Positions 28,324-37,026 of a stretch of DNA of 64,000 nt are shown one piece after another. Made by a program: the position numbers and the translations under genes. How positions within the stretch are numbered: the stretch's first letter is position 1; every line of letters begins with the position of its first letter. The DNA comes from Pseudomonas shirazensis (GTDB lineage Bacteria; Pseudomonadota; Gammaproteobacteria; Pseudomonadales; Pseudomonadaceae): the NCBI RefSeq assembly GCF_014268785.2, contig NZ_JABWRD020000002.1, forward strand, positions 660,001 through 724,000, read 5' to 3'. The notes under the pieces are model-generated. The model was not told the origin of the DNA, did no database searches, and worked only from the letters and a program-made list of their open reading frames with translations.

Positions 28324-29121
28324 ATGTTGAACAGGGAGTTGAGCGTGAGCAAATCGGTAAGCGAGGTGAAGGTGCTGGTAGTCGACGACCAGCCGGTAAT
28401 CGTCGAAGAGCTGTGTGAGTTTCTCGAGAATCAAGGCTACACCTGTTTTGCCGCCCACTCGACGGCGGAGGCGCTGGAGCACTTTCAGGCCGACGATGGC
28501 ATTGGCCTGGTCCTCAGCGACCTGCACATGCCGGAGCGCGATGGTATCGAGCTGATGCGCGCCCTGAAGGAGCTGGCCGGACGCCAGCGTATGTTCGAGG
28601 CAATCATGCTGACCGGCCGCGCCGACAAGCAGGACGTCATCCGCGCCCTGCGCGAAGGCTTTGCCGACTACTACCAAAAACCCATGGACCTCAACGAGCT
28701 GCTGGCCGGCGTGCGCCGGCAGGAACAGGCCCTGCTTGAGCGGCGGCGCAACTTCCGCGAGCTGGGCACCTTGAATGAGCGTCTGCAGTACCTGGCCGAC
28801 TCGATCGATGACCTTTATCAGGACCTGGAAAAAGCCCGCGGCCAAGGCGTTCACCGCCGCGCCGGCGATGCACCAGAAGGCGAAAGCGAGCTGCCAGCCG
28901 TGTTCGACAAGCTCTCGCCGCGCCAGCTTGAAGTGGCCAAGCTGGTGAGCAAGGGCAAGACCAATTACCAGATTGCCTGCGAGCTGGGCATCACCGAAAA
29001 CACGGTAAAACTGTACGTGTCGCAGGCGCTGCGCCTGACCCACATGCATAACCGTACCCAACTGGCCCTGGCGCTGACGCCGCGGGCATCACCGCTGCAT
29101 CAGCGCTTCACCACCCACTAG
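28324..29121 (+). CDS. pprB: Response regulator PprB (REC-LuxR)
   Basis: A 265-residue two-domain regulator. The receiver (residues about 15-130) has VLVVDDQP, the phospho-acceptor Asp in LVLSDLHMPERDG, the Thr in MLTGRAD and Lys in YYQKPMD. A linker helix leads to a LuxR/NarL helix-turn-helix (KLSPRQLEVAKLVSKGKTNY, then QIACELGITENTVKLYVSQA). It corresponds to PprB, the activator of Flp pili in P. aeruginosa, and is the partner of PprA. GGGAG precedes the ATG. Its last four bases overlap the end of the convergent DUF3613 gene. Confidence 0.9.
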   Translation: MLNRELSVSKSVSEVKVLVVDDQPVIVEELCEFLENQGYTCFAAHSTAEALEHFQADDGIGLVLSDLHMPERDGIELMRALKELAGRQRMFEAIMLTGRADKQDVIRALREGFADYYQKPMDLNELLAGVRRQEQALLERRRNFRELGTLNERLQYLADSIDDLYQDLEKARGQGVHRRAGDAPEGESELPAVFDKLSPRQLEVAKLVSKGKTNYQIACELGITENTVKLYVSQALRLTHMHNRTQLALALTPRASPLHQRFTTH

Positions 29122-29378
29122 TTTTTCTCGGAGCTGACCTTCTCCCAGCGGAAGAAGTCCGGGATCTGATACTTGTAGCTGTCCAGCCAGCGCTGCATGG
29201 ACTGGTCGCGTTCGCGAGCAGTCTGCTGCTGGGGCCTGCTCGAGGCCTGCTGATTGCTCGACTGCACCCGCAGCAGTGCTTCGGTGGCAGTCTCGGCTGG
29301 CGGCGGATAGGTGGTTTCAGCCGCCAACGCGTCAATTGGGAAGGCGATGCAGGCAAGCAGGATCAACGATTTGAGCAT
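29118..29378 (-). CDS. DUF3613 small periplasmic protein of the Tad locus
   Basis: An 86-residue protein with a signal peptide (MLKSLILLACIAFPIDALAA) and a charged mature part that ends in YKYQIPDFFRWEKVSSEKN. The SYKYxIPxFF-type ending is the mark of DUF3613 proteins that occur in Flp/Tad clusters of Pseudomonas and Ralstonia. GGAG lies nine bases before the ATG at 29378; an ATG five codons further upstream lacks a site. It is last in the rcpC-to-tadD run, 50 bases after tadD. Function unknown; likely a pilus-assembly accessory. Confidence 0.8.
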   Translation of the reverse strand: MLKSLILLACIAFPIDALAAETTYPPPAETATEALLRVQSSNQQASSRPQQQTARERDQSMQRWLDSYKYQIPDFFRWEKVSSEKN

Positions 29379-29427
29379 GACGACTGTCTCCATATAGGCC
29401 GGTTGCCAGCGCCGCTGGCGTTAGCGA

Positions 29428-30099
29428 TCAGCTGACTGGCGCCCGCGCAATGGCCTGCAATTGCTTGGCCCGCGCCTGGGCCTCGGCGAACTGCTGCGGC
29501 TTGAGGCGCAACCGGGCGACCAGATCAGCCGCCTGCTGCCAGTTGTCCTGCAGCAGCGACAAGGTCACCAGGTTGACTGCCGGCAGCTGGTTGTCGTCCT
29601 TGAGCTCCAGCGCCGTGAGAAACTCGAAGCGGGCCTGTTCATGCCGGCCCAGACTCATCAGCACCACGCCCAGGTCATTGCGCACCTTTTCATCGGTCGG
29701 TGCCAGGCGCACGGCACGCTGCAGGTTCTGCAGCGCCTGCACATCATCGCCGCGGGCCGAGGCCAACTGGCCCAGACCATGTTCGCCCTCGGCCGCCAGG
29801 CAGCCGCCGAGCAGGCTGTGGTACAACGGCTCGGCTTCGCTGCGACCAAGCAGGCGCGACACCTTGGCTTTGCGCAGGCGCACCTGGGCAAAGCTGTCAG
29901 GCAGCTCCTGCAGGTGCGCCAGGCTCGCGTGCGGGCGGCCTTCATTGAGCATTTCATCGGCAAGGTTGAGCGCCAGTTGCTGGTCAGCGTCCGGCTTGGC
30001 GCAACCGCCGCTGCCGAGCATCTGTGCCAAGCTGCCAGGCGCCTGTCCGGCGCAACCACTCAGGGCGAGCACGCCCAGCAGTACCATCAATCGCTTCAT
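29428..30099 (-). CDS. tadD: TadD lipoprotein with TPR repeats
   Basis: A 223-residue lipoprotein (lipobox LSGC at residues 13-16) with tetratricopeptide repeats, seen in LNLADEMLNEGRPHASLAHL and LQNLQRAVRLAPTDEKVRND, then LGVVLMSLGRHEQARFEFL. TadD acts as the pilotin for the secretin RcpA in related systems. GGGGAGGG lies immediately before the ATG at 30099; the frame starts five codons earlier with GTG overlapping tadC's stop, so translation is likely coupled. Confidence 0.88.
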   Translation of the reverse strand: MKRLMVLLGVLALSGCAGQAPGSLAQMLGSGGCAKPDADQQLALNLADEMLNEGRPHASLAHLQELPDSFAQVRLRKAKVSRLLGRSEAEPLYHSLLGGCLAAEGEHGLGQLASARGDDVQALQNLQRAVRLAPTDEKVRNDLGVVLMSLGRHEQARFEFLTALELKDDNQLPAVNLVTLSLLQDNWQQAADLVARLRLKPQQFAEAQARAKQLQAIARAPVS

Positions 30100-30110
30100 C
30101 AGCCCTCCCC

Positions 30111-31004
30111 TCACGAGCCCAATGCCCGTGCCAACGCAGTCAAACCCGGCCCCGCCAGCACGATCAGCAAGGCCGGGAACAGAAACACCATCATCACTGC
30201 CGACATCTTCGCCGACATCTTCGATACACGCTCTTGCAGGCGTGTCAGGCGCCGGTCATCGAGCAGGTTTTTCAGTGCCAGCAGTGACTTCAACGCACCG
30301 CTGCCCTGTACCAGCAGTTGGCGCAGAATCACGCAGGTGTCGCTGAACTCGTCGACAGCCAGCAGGTTGGCGGTTTTCTCCAGCTCGCCAGCCAAGGTCA
30401 GGCCGGAGTCGACCCGTTGCAGAATCAGGCGCAACTCTTCGCTGATCTGCGGCACCAGCGTGCGGCCTTCCTGGCTCAACACCCGTAGCGCCTGCTCGAC
30501 GGTCAGCCCGGTCTCGAAGAGGATGCGCAGCAACGGGATCAGCAAGCTGATTTCATGGGCGATCCGCTGCTGACGACGCGCGGCGGCCACCGCCAGGAAT
30601 CGCTTGGGCAGCAGATAACCCATGCCCAACGCGCACAGCGGCAGCACCAGCCAGTGGCCAGCCCAAACCCCGTCCACGCCATGCTGAAGCAGCAGCGCCA
30701 ACACCACCGCCAGCAGCGGCAGACCCAGTTGCACCGCCGCAAACAGTGCGCGCTGGCGGCTGCGGCGCCAGCCCAGGCGATCGAGCAAGGTCTGGGTTTC
30801 GCCATCGAGCTTTTGCAGGCGCCGGCCCAGGCCAGTGCTACCCAGCCATTGCAGCCAGTCACCAAAACGCTCTTGCCGTGCCAACTGGCCCTGCAAGCGC
30901 CGGGCAATCAGCAAGCGCGTGCGCAGCCGGCGCAGCAACTGCGCAGCCAGCAGCCCGCAGCCGGCCAACAGGCACAGCGCGCACAGCAGCCAGGCCGCGC
31001 TCAC
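30111..31004 (-). CDS. tadC: TadC inner-membrane platform protein
   Basis: A 297-residue GspF-like protein with several membrane segments (VSAAWLLCALCLLAGCGLL at the start, GLPLLAVVLALLLQHGVDGV and the C-terminal VMMVFLFPALLIVLAGPGL). The cytoplasmic part includes RIAHEISLLIPLLRILFETG, typical of the T2SF domain. GTG at 31004 overlaps the tadB stop (GTGA) and has GAGGAG upstream. With TadB it forms the platform on which the ATPase TadA acts. Confidence 0.9.
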   Translation of the reverse strand: MSAAWLLCALCLLAGCGLLAAQLLRRLRTRLLIARRLQGQLARQERFGDWLQWLGSTGLGRRLQKLDGETQTLLDRLGWRRSRQRALFAAVQLGLPLLAVVLALLLQHGVDGVWAGHWLVLPLCALGMGYLLPKRFLAVAAARRQQRIAHEISLLIPLLRILFETGLTVEQALRVLSQEGRTLVPQISEELRLILQRVDSGLTLAGELEKTANLLAVDEFSDTCVILRQLLVQGSGALKSLLALKNLLDDRRLTRLQERVSKMSAKMSAVMMVFLFPALLIVLAGPGLTALARALGS

Positions 31005-31882
31005 AGGCTCCTCATCATGCGCCACAACACCAGGCAGCCGAGCAACTGCAGGGCAAATGCCAGCAACAACAGCATCTGGCCCTGACTGTCGCGCCACATG
31101 CCCAGCAGGTAACTGGGATTACCGACCAAGAAATAGCCGACCATGGTCAGCGGCAGCGCGCCGAGAATGCATGCCGTCACGCGGGTTTCGCCGGTCATTG
31201 CCTTGAGCTGGCGTGCACCCTGCTCACGCTCGCGAATCAACTTGATCAGGTTTTCCATCAGCTCGCTGGCATTGCCGCCGTACTGCTGATTGATGCGCAG
31301 GCCCATGGCAAACAGGCGCAGCTCGGCCTGGTCGTACAGCTCGGCCAGCTCGCTCACGGCAACGTCCAGGCTCACCCCCAGGCGCACATTGCGGCGTACC
31401 CGCTGCATGGCCGACTGCAACGGCTCGCGCGTACCATCGATACCGCCGAGCACAGCGTCATTGAGCGTGCGGCCGGCCTTCAGGCTGCGCACGCTGTAGT
31501 CGAGCAGGCCGGGCAGTTGCTCGATGATCAAACGCACCCGGCGCCGATAACGCCAGCTCAGGTACAGCCGACCCAGCACAGGCACACTCAGCGCAAGCAT
31601 CAGTGCCGCCGTCCAGCCCGCTGCCAGTTGCGCGACGATCACCCCGGCCAGCCAGCCCAGCAGCCACGGCTTGGGGTTGAACTGCGCGGTGTCGAAACCT
31701 GCGCGTTGCAGCAGCGGATCAAACCAGTCGCGGCGGGCCTTGCCGCTGCGCACAAGGCTAAAAGCGCGGCCCAGGCGCAGCAACGTGCGCTCTTCGCCGC
31801 GCTTGTACAGGCCCTGGCGCAACAGCAGCAGTGCCACCCCCAGCAGCAGGGGCGACAGGGCCAGCAGCAGCGCCCCGCTCAC
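31001..31882 (-). CDS. tadB: TadB inner-membrane platform protein
   Basis: A 293-residue GspF-like protein with N-terminal hydrophobic helix (MSGALLLALSPLLLGVALLL) and the T2SF domain (LPGLLDYSVRSLKAGRTLND) followed by three membrane segments near the C-terminus. Starts with GTG overlapping the tadA stop (GTGA). It is the partner of TadC. Confidence 0.92.
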   Translation of the reverse strand: MSGALLLALSPLLLGVALLLLRQGLYKRGEERTLLRLGRAFSLVRSGKARRDWFDPLLQRAGFDTAQFNPKPWLLGWLAGVIVAQLAAGWTAALMLALSVPVLGRLYLSWRYRRRVRLIIEQLPGLLDYSVRSLKAGRTLNDAVLGGIDGTREPLQSAMQRVRRNVRLGVSLDVAVSELAELYDQAELRLFAMGLRINQQYGGNASELMENLIKLIREREQGARQLKAMTGETRVTACILGALPLTMVGYFLVGNPSYLLGMWRDSQGQMLLLLAFALQLLGCLVLWRMMRSL

Positions 31883-33135
31883 AGCACACCGTCGTTGCGC
31901 AGCTTGGCCCCGGCGGGGTTCGGCGCATCGCGCAAGAACACATCGCCGCCGCGCCGGTCGAGGCGGAACAGGGTGTTGGTGACGTAGACGTCGTCGCGCA
32001 CCCCGACCACTTCCAGCACCTCGCTGACACAGCGCCGGCCATCGGCCAGGCGGGTCAGCTGGATGACCACGTCGAGCGCGGCGCAGATCATCTGGCGCAG
32101 GGTCTTCTCGGCAATCTGCCGACCACTCAGGCCGACCAGCGTCTCCAGCCGCAGCAAGGCGTCCTGGGCGGTGTTGGCGTGCACCGTGCTCATCGAGCCG
32201 TCATGCCCGGTGTTCATCGCGGTCAGCACGTCGAGCACTTCGCCGCCCCGGATCTCGCCAAGCAGGATGCGGTCCGGGCGCATGCGCAGGGCGTTGCGGA
32301 TCAGCTCGCTGGACTTGATCTCGCCATGCCCTTCGACATTCGGCGGGCGCGTCTCCAGGCGCACCACATGGGGGTGATGCAATTGCAGTTCGGCCACATC
32401 CTCGATGGTCACCAGACGCTCCTGCGGGGCGATCATCTGGCTGAGGATATTCAGCAGGGTGGTCTTGCCGGTACCGGTACCGCCGCTGACGAGGATATTG
32501 CAGCGCCGGCCCACCGCCCGTTCGAGGAAGTCGAAGATGGCCTGGTCAATGGCCCGAGTGGCAAGCAGGTCGGCGCCCTTGAGCATGTCGCTGCGAAACT
32601 TGCGAATCGACAGGCACGGCCCGTCCAACGCCACCGGCGGGATAATCGCGTTGACCCGACTGCCATCCGGCAGGCGCGCATCAACCATTGGCGATGATTC
32701 ATCCAGGCGCCGCCCGAGTGGCGCAAGAATGCGCTGCATGACCCGCTCGACATGCTGCGCATCGATGAAGCGCAGGTCGGTCAATTGCAGCAAACCGGCG
32801 CGTTCGACAAATACCCGGTGCGGCCCGTTGACCAGAATTTCGGTCACGCTGGGGTCGCGCAGCAGTACCTCCAGCGGGCCATATCCGGTCAGCTCATCGA
32901 CCAGTTCCTCGGCCATGCGCTCCATTTCATAACGCGAAAGGGCCAGGCGCAGGCGCGCGACATAGTCGCCGACCTGCTCGTAGACGAAATGGGTCAGCGC
33001 CGGTCGGGCGCCTTCGAGCAGGCTGCGGCCGCTGTCTTCGATGCTGTCGATCACATGCCGGTGCAGTGCGCGCTTGAGCGCCTGCGGTTCAGCTGCAGCA
33101 TGGCGTGGCCCGCCGAACAGTTCGTCGCCGCTCAT
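31879..33135 (-). CDS. tadA: TadA pilus assembly ATPase (CpaF family)
   Basis: A 418-residue secretion ATPase. The Walker A motif is VSGGTGTGKTTLLN, the Asp box and Walker B region are RPDRILLGEIRGGEVLDVLT, and the His box is GHDGSMSTVHANTAQDALLR. The N-terminal domain starts MSGDELFGGPRHAAAEP. It powers Flp assembly as a hexamer at the inner membrane. ATG at 33135 overlaps the tadZ stop (ATGA) with a GGAG close before it; an upstream GTG is less likely. Confidence 0.93.
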   Translation of the reverse strand: MSGDELFGGPRHAAAEPQALKRALHRHVIDSIEDSGRSLLEGARPALTHFVYEQVGDYVARLRLALSRYEMERMAEELVDELTGYGPLEVLLRDPSVTEILVNGPHRVFVERAGLLQLTDLRFIDAQHVERVMQRILAPLGRRLDESSPMVDARLPDGSRVNAIIPPVALDGPCLSIRKFRSDMLKGADLLATRAIDQAIFDFLERAVGRRCNILVSGGTGTGKTTLLNILSQMIAPQERLVTIEDVAELQLHHPHVVRLETRPPNVEGHGEIKSSELIRNALRMRPDRILLGEIRGGEVLDVLTAMNTGHDGSMSTVHANTAQDALLRLETLVGLSGRQIAEKTLRQMICAALDVVIQLTRLADGRRCVSEVLEVVGVRDDVYVTNTLFRLDRRGGDVFLRDAPNPAGAKLRNDGVL

Positions 33136-34322
33136 TTGCTCCACCACAGGCGGCGCAGCCAGGTCAGGGACGGTCGCTCAAGGCTCTCGGAGCGATGCGC
33201 CAGGCGCTCGCCAAGGCTGTGCAAGGCTTGCGTGAGGGCCTCGCGCGGGGCCAGCTCGAACAGGCTCAAGCCCTGATTCTTGGCATTCAGGCGCAGCTCC
33301 GGGCTGTACGGCAGTACCTTGAGCAGCGGCAAGCCATAGCGCTTGGCCAGGGCATCGGCATCCGGCGCCAGGTTGCGCAGGTAGCAGTCGACCAGCAGGC
33401 TGGCGTGCTCCAGCTTGATGCCGCGGTCGCGCCATTGATCGAGCACTTCCAGGTTGCGCCGGCAGTCGAGGATGTTCTGGTCGGTATACACGATCAGCTT
33501 GTCGCAGTGGCTGATGATGGTGCGCAGGGCTTCGCTGTCGGCCTGCCCGGTCAGGTTGACGACGATATGCTGAAAGTGCTGGCGCAAGGCGCTGAGCAGC
33601 ATGTACAGCTCGGCGGCGCTGGTATTGCGCAAGGGCTCGTCGGTGTCGGCGTAGGCCAGAATGCGCAGACCGCTGTTGTCACGGCTAAACGCGCTGTCGA
33701 TCAATGAGGTGTCGAGGCGCCGCAGGTGGCGCAAGGCGTCGCCAAAAAAGAACGAGGCTTCCAGCCCGAGCAGCGCCAGGCTGTCGCCACGCGGCAGGCC
33801 CAGGTCGAGCAGCAGGGTCTGCTGGCCGCTGTCTTGGACTACCCGCGCCAGATGGGTGGTGAGCAAGGCACCGTCCGCTCCACGCTGAGCACCATAGAGC
33901 ACAGTGAGGCCGCCCAGGCTGGGGTTGCTGGACACCGCCGGCAGACGTTTGCCGAGGCGCCGCACCAGCCCGGCAACTTCACTCGAGCGCGAGCCGTAGG
34001 CAACGAAGTCGCGCGCCCCGGCGCGCATGGCGTGCAACACCAGCTGGTTGTCCATGCCGTCGCCAAGGGCAACGATGGCCAGCATCGGCTTGGCCTCGAG
34101 TACGCCTTCGATCAGCGCGCACTGGTTGACCAACTGCTCACGGTCCAGGCCGATGAACACCAGGTTGCTGAAGGTCACGTCGACCAGTGCCAGCAGTTCA
34201 TCGAGGCTGCCGCCGCTGGCGCCGATGACCTGGCCGAGCGGTGCCAAGGCGACCTGCAACCAGTGCAGGTCTTCTTCATTGCGGGTGATCGCCAGGTAGG
34301 TCTGATTGAGGCTGTCAGTCAT
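33132..34322 (-). CDS. tadZ: TadZ localisation protein (CpaE/MinD-like)
   Basis: A 396-residue protein with an atypical receiver-like N-terminal domain (residues about 1-130) and a MinD/ParA-like domain. The expected P-loop is replaced by VLYGAQRGADGALLTTHLAR, which lacks the two lysines of the deviant Walker A, so ATP binding is doubtful. LLLDLGLPRGD matches the Walker B area. In other Tad systems TadZ places the machine at the cell pole. The gene is overlapped at both ends by rcpA and tadA in the same run. Confidence 0.85.
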   Translation of the reverse strand: MTDSLNQTYLAITRNEEDLHWLQVALAPLGQVIGASGGSLDELLALVDVTFSNLVFIGLDREQLVNQCALIEGVLEAKPMLAIVALGDGMDNQLVLHAMRAGARDFVAYGSRSSEVAGLVRRLGKRLPAVSSNPSLGGLTVLYGAQRGADGALLTTHLARVVQDSGQQTLLLDLGLPRGDSLALLGLEASFFFGDALRHLRRLDTSLIDSAFSRDNSGLRILAYADTDEPLRNTSAAELYMLLSALRQHFQHIVVNLTGQADSEALRTIISHCDKLIVYTDQNILDCRRNLEVLDQWRDRGIKLEHASLLVDCYLRNLAPDADALAKRYGLPLLKVLPYSPELRLNAKNQGLSLFELAPREALTQALHSLGERLAHRSESLERPSLTWLRRLWWSK

Positions 34323-35551
34323 CGTGATAACCCGCTACGGCCGTCGAAGTTGCCGTTTTCCATGAAAAACAAGCGTCCCCAGCTGGGGTCGTAACTGCGC
34401 AGACTTTCGCCGGGCAGCTCCGGCAGTCGGGCGTTGGCGGCCAGGGGCTGGACCAGATGGGGGGTGACGATCATCAGCAGTTCGGTCTCTTCACGCACCA
34501 GTGCCGACTGACGAAAGAACGCACCAAGCACAGGCAGGTTGCCGAGCCCTGGCAGCTTGTCTACAGAGGAGCGGGTATTACTGCTGACCAGCCCGCTGAT
34601 GATGAAGCTCTCGCCATCGGCCAGCGAAATGCTGGTGTCGGTACGCCGCACACTCAGCCCGGGCACCAAGGTACCAGCGATATTCACGGCATTGTTGTAG
34701 TCCAGCTCGCTGACCTCGGGTGCCACTTTGAGGGTGATGCGATCACGGCTGACCACCGTCGGCGTCAGCGCCAGACGCACGCCGAACTCCTTGTACTCGA
34801 TCGACACGTTGTCGCTGCCGGCGCTCGGCACCGGGATAGGGATTTCGCCACCGGCGAGAAAACTTGCGGTCAGGCCGCTGAGCACGGTCAGGCTGGGACG
34901 GGCCAGGGTGTAGGCGAACCCGCTGTTTTCCAGCGCGCTGATGGCTGCCAGAAAGCGGCTGCTGCCGCCACCCCAGACGATGTTGAAGACATTGTCGTTG
35001 AGCGGGATCAGCGGCCGCGCCACCGGCACGTTGCCGGGCGAGACATTGACGCCCGGCACACTGCCTGGCGAGCCGATCAGGCTGTTGTTCGATCCACTGA
35101 AGAACAACCGCGCACCGGCTTCCTTGTATTTGCTGCGATGCACTTCGACAAAGCGGATGTCGGCCTGTACCTGGATCGGCAGTTGCTCATCCTGCGAGGG
35201 CAGCGCCATGTCCACCGAGGCACTGCCTTTGACGAACAACATCGCTCGGTGCGGCGCCGCCGCGCAGGCAGTCCACAGCATCAGGCTGGTACTGCCAGGC
35301 GCCAGCGCCGTCAGCAATACCGCGCGCGGGCCGCTGGCCTGCACGTCGGCCACCTTGGGTTCGCCGACGGCCACCCGGCTGATGGCCAGCGGCAGACGCA
35401 GCTCCTGCTGCAGGCCTTGGTCCATCTCGATCACCGAGGGCAACTCGGCCACCGCGGCACAGCCTTTGTCAGCCGCTTGTGCACAAGGCGCGGCGCCGAG
35501 CAGCGTCAACGCCAGGCACAACGGAGTGAATAACCGCGAGGAACTACGCAT
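34319..35551 (-). CDS. rcpA: RcpA outer-membrane secretin
   Basis: A 410-residue secretin of the CpaC/RcpA type. It has a signal peptide (FTPLCLALTLLGAAPCAQA), an N-terminal BON-like/T2SS N domain (EMDQGLQQELRLPLAISRVA) and the secretin core (GEIPIPVPSAGSDNVSIEYK, FGVRLALTPTVVSRDRITLK, VPGLSVRRTDTSISLADGES, LPGLGNLPVLGAFFR). It forms the outer-membrane pore for the pilus. It is the second gene of the rcpC-to-tadD run. Confidence 0.93.
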   Translation of the reverse strand: MRSSSRLFTPLCLALTLLGAAPCAQAADKGCAAVAELPSVIEMDQGLQQELRLPLAISRVAVGEPKVADVQASGPRAVLLTALAPGSTSLMLWTACAAAPHRAMLFVKGSASVDMALPSQDEQLPIQVQADIRFVEVHRSKYKEAGARLFFSGSNNSLIGSPGSVPGVNVSPGNVPVARPLIPLNDNVFNIVWGGGSSRFLAAISALENSGFAYTLARPSLTVLSGLTASFLAGGEIPIPVPSAGSDNVSIEYKEFGVRLALTPTVVSRDRITLKVAPEVSELDYNNAVNIAGTLVPGLSVRRTDTSISLADGESFIISGLVSSNTRSSVDKLPGLGNLPVLGAFFRQSALVREETELLMIVTPHLVQPLAANARLPELPGESLRSYDPSWGRLFFMENGNFDGRSGLSR

Positions 35552-35569
35552 GGCTGCATCCTTGCTGGG

Positions 35570-36505
35570 TCAGGGGGTGTCTGCTGGCGCTTGGTTGTGG
35601 GCACCACGAATAATCTGCATGCCGGCCACAGCGCCGCTGGGCGCGGCCTTGGCTGGCGGCACCTGCGACAACTGACTGAACCGGAACAGCTCGCGGTTGG
35701 CGCTTTGCAACTGTGACTCGGCCTGGCGCTCGGCCCAGTAGCCGGCCAGCAGCTGCTCATCGGCACTGCGCACTGCCAGGCGCAAGGTGCCGGCCTGAGC
35801 GGCGAGCATCAGCCGACTGGCCAGCGCCTCGGGCACGGCCAGGGCCACGGTGCGCGTGCCACCCGTGCCCAGCGCATCGCGCCGCGCCTGCTGCTCATCG
35901 GCGCTTTGCGCAGGTCGGCCGTCATTGGCCAGGCCGGTCTGGTCACCGACGCTGAGCACCCGCAGCGCGGGCAGCACGACTTGCGCCGACGCCTGTGGGT
36001 TGTTGTTTTCTTCGCGCAGAAACAGCAGCACATCGACGTAATCGCCCGGGCGCAACTGCCCTGCCGCGCCGATCACATCGTCTACCGCCAACGCGACGGC
36101 GCGCTCATGTCGACGGATCATCCGCGCCAGCGGGCCACCGCTCTGAAAGCTTTGTTCATCCAGCCACAAGCCCTGCGGCAAGGGTCGCGTGCTGCTGCGC
36201 CCGAGCACTTGGTCGAGCTGGCTGAAGGCGCCAGCAGGGACTACCTGCAAACGCTCGATCAGCACATCTTCAGCGCTGAGTGGGGTATTGGCCGGGACCT
36301 GCCGAGCCATGATCACGATGGGGAAACGCGTAGGCTCCGGCACGGCTACGGGCGCCGGAGCAGCAACTGGCGGCGCACTGGTCTCGACCACTGGCGGTGC
36401 GGCGACAGGCTCGGCCGGGCGGCTCAGCATCAGCCCCCAATAGCCGGCGAGCAGTGCTGCCAGCAGGAACAGACCGGCGAGGATCATGGTCAAGCGACTG
36501 CTCAT
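35570..36505 (-). CDS. rcpC: RcpC (CpaB-type) pilus assembly protein
   Basis: A 311-residue protein with one N-terminal membrane segment (MILAGLFLLAALLAGYWGLM) and a Pro/Ala-rich linker followed by an SAF domain (FPIVIMARQVPANTPLSAED and QLDQVLGRSSTRPLPQGLWL). CpaB proteins assemble the Tad outer-membrane complex and may bind peptidoglycan. It opens the minus-strand tad run, 18 bases before rcpA, and its 5' side shares a 286-base control region with the divergent flp gene. GGGGAG precedes the ATG. Confidence 0.9.
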   Translation of the reverse strand: MSSRLTMILAGLFLLAALLAGYWGLMLSRPAEPVAAPPVVETSAPPVAAPAPVAVPEPTRFPIVIMARQVPANTPLSAEDVLIERLQVVPAGAFSQLDQVLGRSSTRPLPQGLWLDEQSFQSGGPLARMIRRHERAVALAVDDVIGAAGQLRPGDYVDVLLFLREENNNPQASAQVVLPALRVLSVGDQTGLANDGRPAQSADEQQARRDALGTGGTRTVALAVPEALASRLMLAAQAGTLRLAVRSADEQLLAGYWAERQAESQLQSANRELFRFSQLSQVPPAKAAPSGAVAGMQIIRGAHNQAPADTP

Positions 36506-36548
36506 TAACGCTCCCCTGTCCCTGGAAAACCATGATGGCCAAAAGTAA

Positions 36549-36589
36549 CTATTTCGCTATTGCACGGTAGCGCAGAGCAGCTATTTCGC
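36549..36589. promoter_or_regulatory. Direct repeats CTATTTCGC in the rcpC-flp control region
   Basis: CTATTTCGC occurs at 36549-36557 and 36581-36589, 32 bases (about three helix turns) apart; flanking bases agree at 12 of 14 positions (A.CTATTTCGC.AT). The spacer between rcpC and flp holds no gene and must carry the promoters of both. A regulator such as PprB may bind here. The region also has TTGACG at about 36623, 17 bases before TTTAGC, as a possible promoter toward flp. Confidence 0.45.
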
Positions 36590-36791
36590 CATGAATGCGG
36601 GGGGAAATTTGCAGCCGACAAATTGACGCTGAACAAAAACAGGGATTTAGCGCAGCTGTTCAAACCTAATACTTTGTAGTTAACGCCTTCTTACATTTGC
36701 AGGTCTGCACAGTTTGACGATGCTCTGATGGCAAAGGGGTATCACTACACGCCGCGCCGCCACCGGCGCCCACCGCGCAAGGAGATGTGCC

Positions 36792-36974
36792 ATGTTGCTG
36801 TTGAAGATCTATACCCGCTGCAAAACCTTTATCGAAAGCAAGGACGGCGCCTCGGGTATCGAGTACGCAGTGATCGCGGCGATGGTGGCCGTAGCGCTGG
36901 CGGCGTTCGTCACGCCGATATCGACCCAGGTAACGGCGTTGATGACGACCATCCAGACTGCGATTACCCGTTGA
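36792..36974 (+). CDS. flp: Flp type IVb pilin
   Basis: A 60-residue prepilin. A basic leader ends at Gly19, followed by ASGIEYAVIAAMVAVAL, with Glu at +5 and Tyr at +6 after the cleavage site, which are the marks of Flp pilins; a hydrophobic helix follows. Processing by FppA is expected. AAGGAGATG lies just upstream of the ATG. A free-standing receiver gene follows 52 bases later. The mature pilin forms the bundle-forming Tad pilus fibre used for adhesion and biofilm. Confidence 0.93.
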   Translation: MLLLKIYTRCKTFIESKDGASGIEYAVIAAMVAVALAAFVTPISTQVTALMTTIQTAITR

Positions 36975-37026
36975 GTGGCCCAACCCTCAATTCTGCTGCG
37001 CACTCTCAAGCGACCAGGAGCGTTCC

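Noticed and set aside
30746..31987. 413-codon open frame on the plus strand
   Set aside because: Antisense to tadC and tadB; Gln/Ala/His-rich composition without family features.
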